Made by a program: the position numbers and the translations under genes. Below are positions 61,314 to 64,000 of a DNA stretch of 64,000 nucleotides, piece by piece. The notes under the pieces were generated by a model. It had not been told where the DNA came from. It saw nothing but the letters and a program-made list of their open reading frames with translations, and did no database searches. This DNA is from UBA7985 sp002711265 (lineage in GTDB: Bacteria; Pseudomonadota; Alphaproteobacteria; UBA7985), in the NCBI GenBank assembly GCA_965660945.1, contig CBFIBS010000012.1:1-64000 (forward strand). Reading direction: 5' to 3'. The stretch's first letter is position 1. Each line of letters begins with the position of its first letter.

Positions 61314-62282
61314 GTGCTTGAGCAAGCGTGCGTGCCGCCGTTGGGAGCTAGCAGATATTTGGTCACGACCCTTCCCATTAGCTCTCGAGAATGGGATCTT
61401 TACCGGACTTTTCTGTCCGTGGGATCGCTAGCGAATGTCGACCTGATCACGGCCGATCTGAGTATTTCAATCCCGACCCTTCGCCGACGTATAGCCCGAC
61501 TTGAAGACCTCCATGGTTTCAAGCTTTGCCGGAACGCCGGGAGTCGATTTTCTCTAACCGCTGATGGTCAGGCGCTGCTGAGCTCGCTGCGGTCTGCCGA
61601 TGACATCCTAGCCAACCTCAATCGACTGGATGTCCAATCCGGTGAGGCATCGCTGGAGATATTGCAGATTCGCTCAACCCAGAGGCTGATTGAGGATTTT
61701 TGGCTGCCGCTGGTTCAGTTTCGTCCCGCGATGTTTGAAAACGTCCACCTCAGGTTTTCGACCCTCAACGGGTTTGAGGACGACCTGCAAAGCGACATGG
61801 TCGTTTCCGTGGCGCCGCAATTGCGAATTTCAGCCGGCGACAAAGTCGAGACGGTGGGGACGGTGGAGTCCTGCTTCGGGGGCTATCAGAGTTATGTCCA
61901 GACCTATGGTATTCCAGGGCTGGAGGACCTCAAGGAGCACGTGTTTATCCGCTCTGATTGCTTTCGGAGCGACCCGGAGTTCTGGGATGAAGTTATTGAA
62001 ATTGAACGACGCTGCTCGAGGAGCATTCGGGTGCCGCACTATCCGATGGCCCAGCGAATGGCCCGGGCTGGTTTGGGCTTCACGGTGTGTACTAGTTTCG
62101 GGCAGGCCTTTGACAACGACGTTCAAATTTTCTCGCATCTGGGACGCAGGCAGACGCCCATTTTCGCCGTCTTTCATGGATCGAACTGGCGCGGACAACG
62201 TGGGTTTCAGCTGAGGGAAGATGTGCTGAAGGTCATGAAGAACTCGTTCCGCGGTATTTCTGACCATGGGGCGCGGCGTTAA
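61314..62282 (+). CDS. LysR-type transcriptional regulator (first of a pair)
   Basis: 322 residues from a GTG. The helix-turn-helix is in the N-terminal region: WDLYRTFLSVGSLANVDLITADLSISIPTLRRRIARLEDLHG. The effector domain (about 100 on) is weakly conserved: FDLR-type sheets are seen but the usual C-terminal pattern is divergent. The stop overlaps the ATG of the next gene by one base (TAATG). A target is not evident nearby. Confidence 0.78.
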   Translation: MLEQACVPPLGASRYLVTTLPISSREWDLYRTFLSVGSLANVDLITADLSISIPTLRRRIARLEDLHGFKLCRNAGSRFSLTADGQALLSSLRSADDILANLNRLDVQSGEASLEILQIRSTQRLIEDFWLPLVQFRPAMFENVHLRFSTLNGFEDDLQSDMVVSVAPQLRISAGDKVETVGTVESCFGGYQSYVQTYGIPGLEDLKEHVFIRSDCFRSDPEFWDEVIEIERRCSRSIRVPHYPMAQRMARAGLGFTVCTSFGQAFDNDVQIFSHLGRRQTPIFAVFHGSNWRGQRGFQLREDVLKVMKNSFRGISDHGARR

Positions 62283-63316
62283 TGGCCAGTCAGCTGCCGA
62301 AAAGCCTCGCGAGTTGGAGCCTTATCCGCTCCTTCCTTTCGCTGGCCTATTTTTTGGAGTACGGGCCCGCAGCGCGCGAGTTGAACGTCTCTGTGCCCGC
62401 ACTGAGGCGGCGTATCCAGCGTCTTGAAACGTACTTGGGCTACAGCCTGCTTGTGTATGAGCGCCGGACCATGAAACTGACAGAGGCCGGCCAGAAAGCT
62501 CTCGAAATTGCATTCAACGCCGATCGGCGGATTGCCGCCATCCGAGACAACGAAGACCAGATCCGACAGGCATCCCGGCCACCCCTGAGACTGGCGATGG
62601 ATGAGAATGTACTGACTTACTTCTGGATCCCTTTCTGCGTTCGCCACGCTGCCTTGCTCGAACGGTACCAGATTTCAGTGCATGTTGATCGGATCCCGGA
62701 TTTTTCCGGCGGAGCCGACACCGACTGTGCTTTCAGCTTTGGCGACGCGCCGCAGCTGGCGGCGATTACCGAACCCGTTGGTTCCTTTGGTGTCTACTTT
62801 GCCGGCCACGAGGCCTATGTGGCGCTGCACGGCATTCCAACGTTAGATACCTTGGGGGAACACACCTTCATTCGCCCGGAGACCGATCTGTTTGAAACGC
62901 TGGGTGGTGCCTTGCTTGATGATGTCGAACGTCTGTCTGGCGCGACCATCCGGGTCGATTCCGTAGGCCTGGCCGACCAAGCGTCCCGGTTGGGTCTGGG
63001 CTACTACTTCGGCACGTCTTGGCTGGAGCGCGAGGGCTATGTGCTCTTTCCCGGTTTTCCGGTCATCCCGATGGTGACCTACGCCTGCATCAGTGAAGAA
63101 TTTGCGGTGGAACCAGCCAACCGGAAGTTTATCGACACGATGATTGAAGAGGCGAAGCTGTTCTTCAGGGATCGGGACCCCGAGGAGCAGTTTGTTCCCG
63201 TGGCGGTAAAGGTCGGTCTCAAGGCGAGCAAAGAACTCCGGCCACTCAACACGCTGGCAAGGGTTGGGCCACGGGCAGGACCAAAAAGAGGTGGTAGGGG
63301 TCGGGACAAGAATTAG
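62282..63316 (+). CDS. LysR-type transcriptional regulator (second of a pair)
   Basis: 344 residues. The helix-turn-helix LIRSFLSLAYFLEYGPAARELNVSVPALRRRIQRLETYLGYSLLVYERRTMKLTEAG is recognisable, again with LRRRIxRLE as in its partner, so the two are paralogs. The effector domain has RLAMDENVLTYFWIPF and GEHTFIRPETDLFETL, which echo the first protein (EHVFIRSDCF). The tail is basic (GPKRGGRGRDKN). Probably both control the same unknown process or form mixed dimers. Confidence 0.8.
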   Translation: MASQLPKSLASWSLIRSFLSLAYFLEYGPAARELNVSVPALRRRIQRLETYLGYSLLVYERRTMKLTEAGQKALEIAFNADRRIAAIRDNEDQIRQASRPPLRLAMDENVLTYFWIPFCVRHAALLERYQISVHVDRIPDFSGGADTDCAFSFGDAPQLAAITEPVGSFGVYFAGHEAYVALHGIPTLDTLGEHTFIRPETDLFETLGGALLDDVERLSGATIRVDSVGLADQASRLGLGYYFGTSWLEREGYVLFPGFPVIPMVTYACISEEFAVEPANRKFIDTMIEEAKLFFRDRDPEEQFVPVAVKVGLKASKELRPLNTLARVGPRAGPKRGGRGRDKN

Positions 63317-63387
63317 GCCTATAGACGCCGCGCTCGCTCTCCCGGCCTGTCTGCTTCGACTTCAGTCTCCCGGCCCGTCTTCCCGGC

Positions 63388-64000
63388 CTAGCCGCCGGTA
63401 ACGCTCATGTGTCGGGAAACCGCCGCGGCAGCACCCGGGCCAACCCGGAAATCATGCCCCTTGGGCTTACGCGCAATGGCCCGATCTATCGCATCGGACA
63501 GCGGTTCATCACTCTCGCTCTCCCGCAGAACGGCGCGCAGGTCGGCGCTGTCGTCCTGCCCCAGACACATGTACAGCATGCCGGTGCAGGTCAGCCGGAC
63601 CCGGTTACACAGCTCGCAGAAGTTATGGCTTAGCGGGGTGATGAAGCCCAGACGCTGACCGGTTTCCCCGACGCTGAAATAGCGGGCGGGGCCCGCGCTG
63701 CGGAAGGACGTTTCGGCCAGTGTCCAGCGTGCTGAAAGCTGCTCGCGAACGGTTTCCAGTGACATAAACTGGCCCGCGCGGCCGCTGTCATCAGCGCCGC
63801 TGTCGTCCATGATCGTCCCCATGGGCATGACCTCGATGAAGGTCAGGTCAAAGCCTTCATCCGCGCACCAGGCCACCATCGTTTCCAGCTCATCATCGTT
63901 GATGCCCTTGAGCGCGACCGTGTTGATCTTGATCGCCAGCCCGGCGCTCTTGGCAGCCTGCAGGCCTTCGAGCACCTGAGGCAGGCGTCCCCAGCGGGTG
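63388..64000 (-). CDS. moaA: GTP 3',8-cyclase MoaA, 3' part
   Basis: The gene runs off the right edge; about 204 residues of the C-terminal half are here. TRWGRLPQVLEGL at the edge is a typical MoaA stretch. AIKINTVALKGINDDEL and FIEVMPMGT follow; then the second iron-sulfur cluster cysteines in NFCELCNRVRLTCTG; and GLYMCLGQ-like MLYMCLGQDD. It ends SRHMSVTGG, the Gly-Gly tail needed for activity. It makes the first molybdopterin intermediate. Confidence 0.95.
   Translation of the reverse strand, partial: TRWGRLPQVLEGLQAAKSAGLAIKINTVALKGINDDELETMVAWCADEGFDLTFIEVMPMGTIMDDSGADDSGRAGQFMSLETVREQLSARWTLAETSFRSAGPARYFSVGETGQRLGFITPLSHNFCELCNRVRLTCTGMLYMCLGQDDSADLRAVLRESESDEPLSDAIDRAIARKPKGHDFRVGPGAAAAVSRHMSVTGG

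Overview
The window is high-GC DNA (the local exception is noted below) from an alphaproteobacterium. The best evidence is the housekeeping block at the right: a small DUF1467 membrane protein, a short prolyl-tRNA synthetase, then lolC-lolE-lolD. The DnaE type, the extensin-like protein and the valine-degradation gene set agree. The order cannot be fixed from sequence alone; Rhodobacterales or a neighbouring group is a guess. No tRNA, rRNA, CRISPR array, transposase or prophage gene was found.

Left part (1-18 kb): a terminator for something upstream, a VIT1/CCC1-type transporter, dnaE on the minus strand, then a sugar-acid catabolic island. The island has kdgK, divergent uxuB-like fructuronate reductase, a phytanoyl-CoA dioxygenase-like protein, three consecutive Gfo/Idh/MocA oxidoreductases, uxuA, and a sugar ABC transporter (binding protein, two permeases, ATPase). 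It appears to import a uronate-containing or modified sugar, trim it by oxidation and feed it to 2-keto-3-deoxygluconate.

Middle (18-32 kb): a homoprotocatechuate (4-hydroxyphenylacetate) meta-cleavage cluster: hpaR, a secreted amine oxidase on the opposite strand, hpaF-E-D-G-H, a second MarR regulator, hpaB, an FAD oxidoreductase, an SDR, then a TRAP transporter. The amine oxidase is circularly permuted: the segment that normally ends the family stands before its Rossmann motif. An operator-like palindrome lies in the shared promoter region.

32-41 kb: a TauE-like permease, then a compact and apparently uncharacterised biosynthetic locus. It has a divergent GNAT-like acyltransferase, and a tightly overlapping five-gene operon of ketosynthase III, NAD-dependent reductase/epimerase, metallo-beta-lactamase-fold hydrolase, CapK/PaaK-type adenylate-forming ligase and ATP-grasp ligase. 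It reads as a dedicated pathway for a small acyl-derived product. Base composition looks lower in GC than its surroundings. An AlkB-type alkane hydroxylase follows convergently. Two curlin-repeat amyloid genes come next, each with a pyrimidine-rich leader; no csgE/F/G is present here.

43-50 kb: a DMT exporter, the valine catabolic genes mmsA, isobutyryl-CoA dehydrogenase and mmsB, a further acyl-CoA dehydrogenase, a secreted protein and an SDR. A dispersed palindromic element occurs at 42.4 kb and 50.8 kb. 51-64 kb: DUF1467, a minus-strand intrinsic terminator with a possible non-coding RNA, proS, lolCED, a DNA glycosylase, extensin-like protein with a 44-residue membrane protein coupled to it, an M23 peptidase, two overlapping LysR-type regulators, and the 3' part of moaA.
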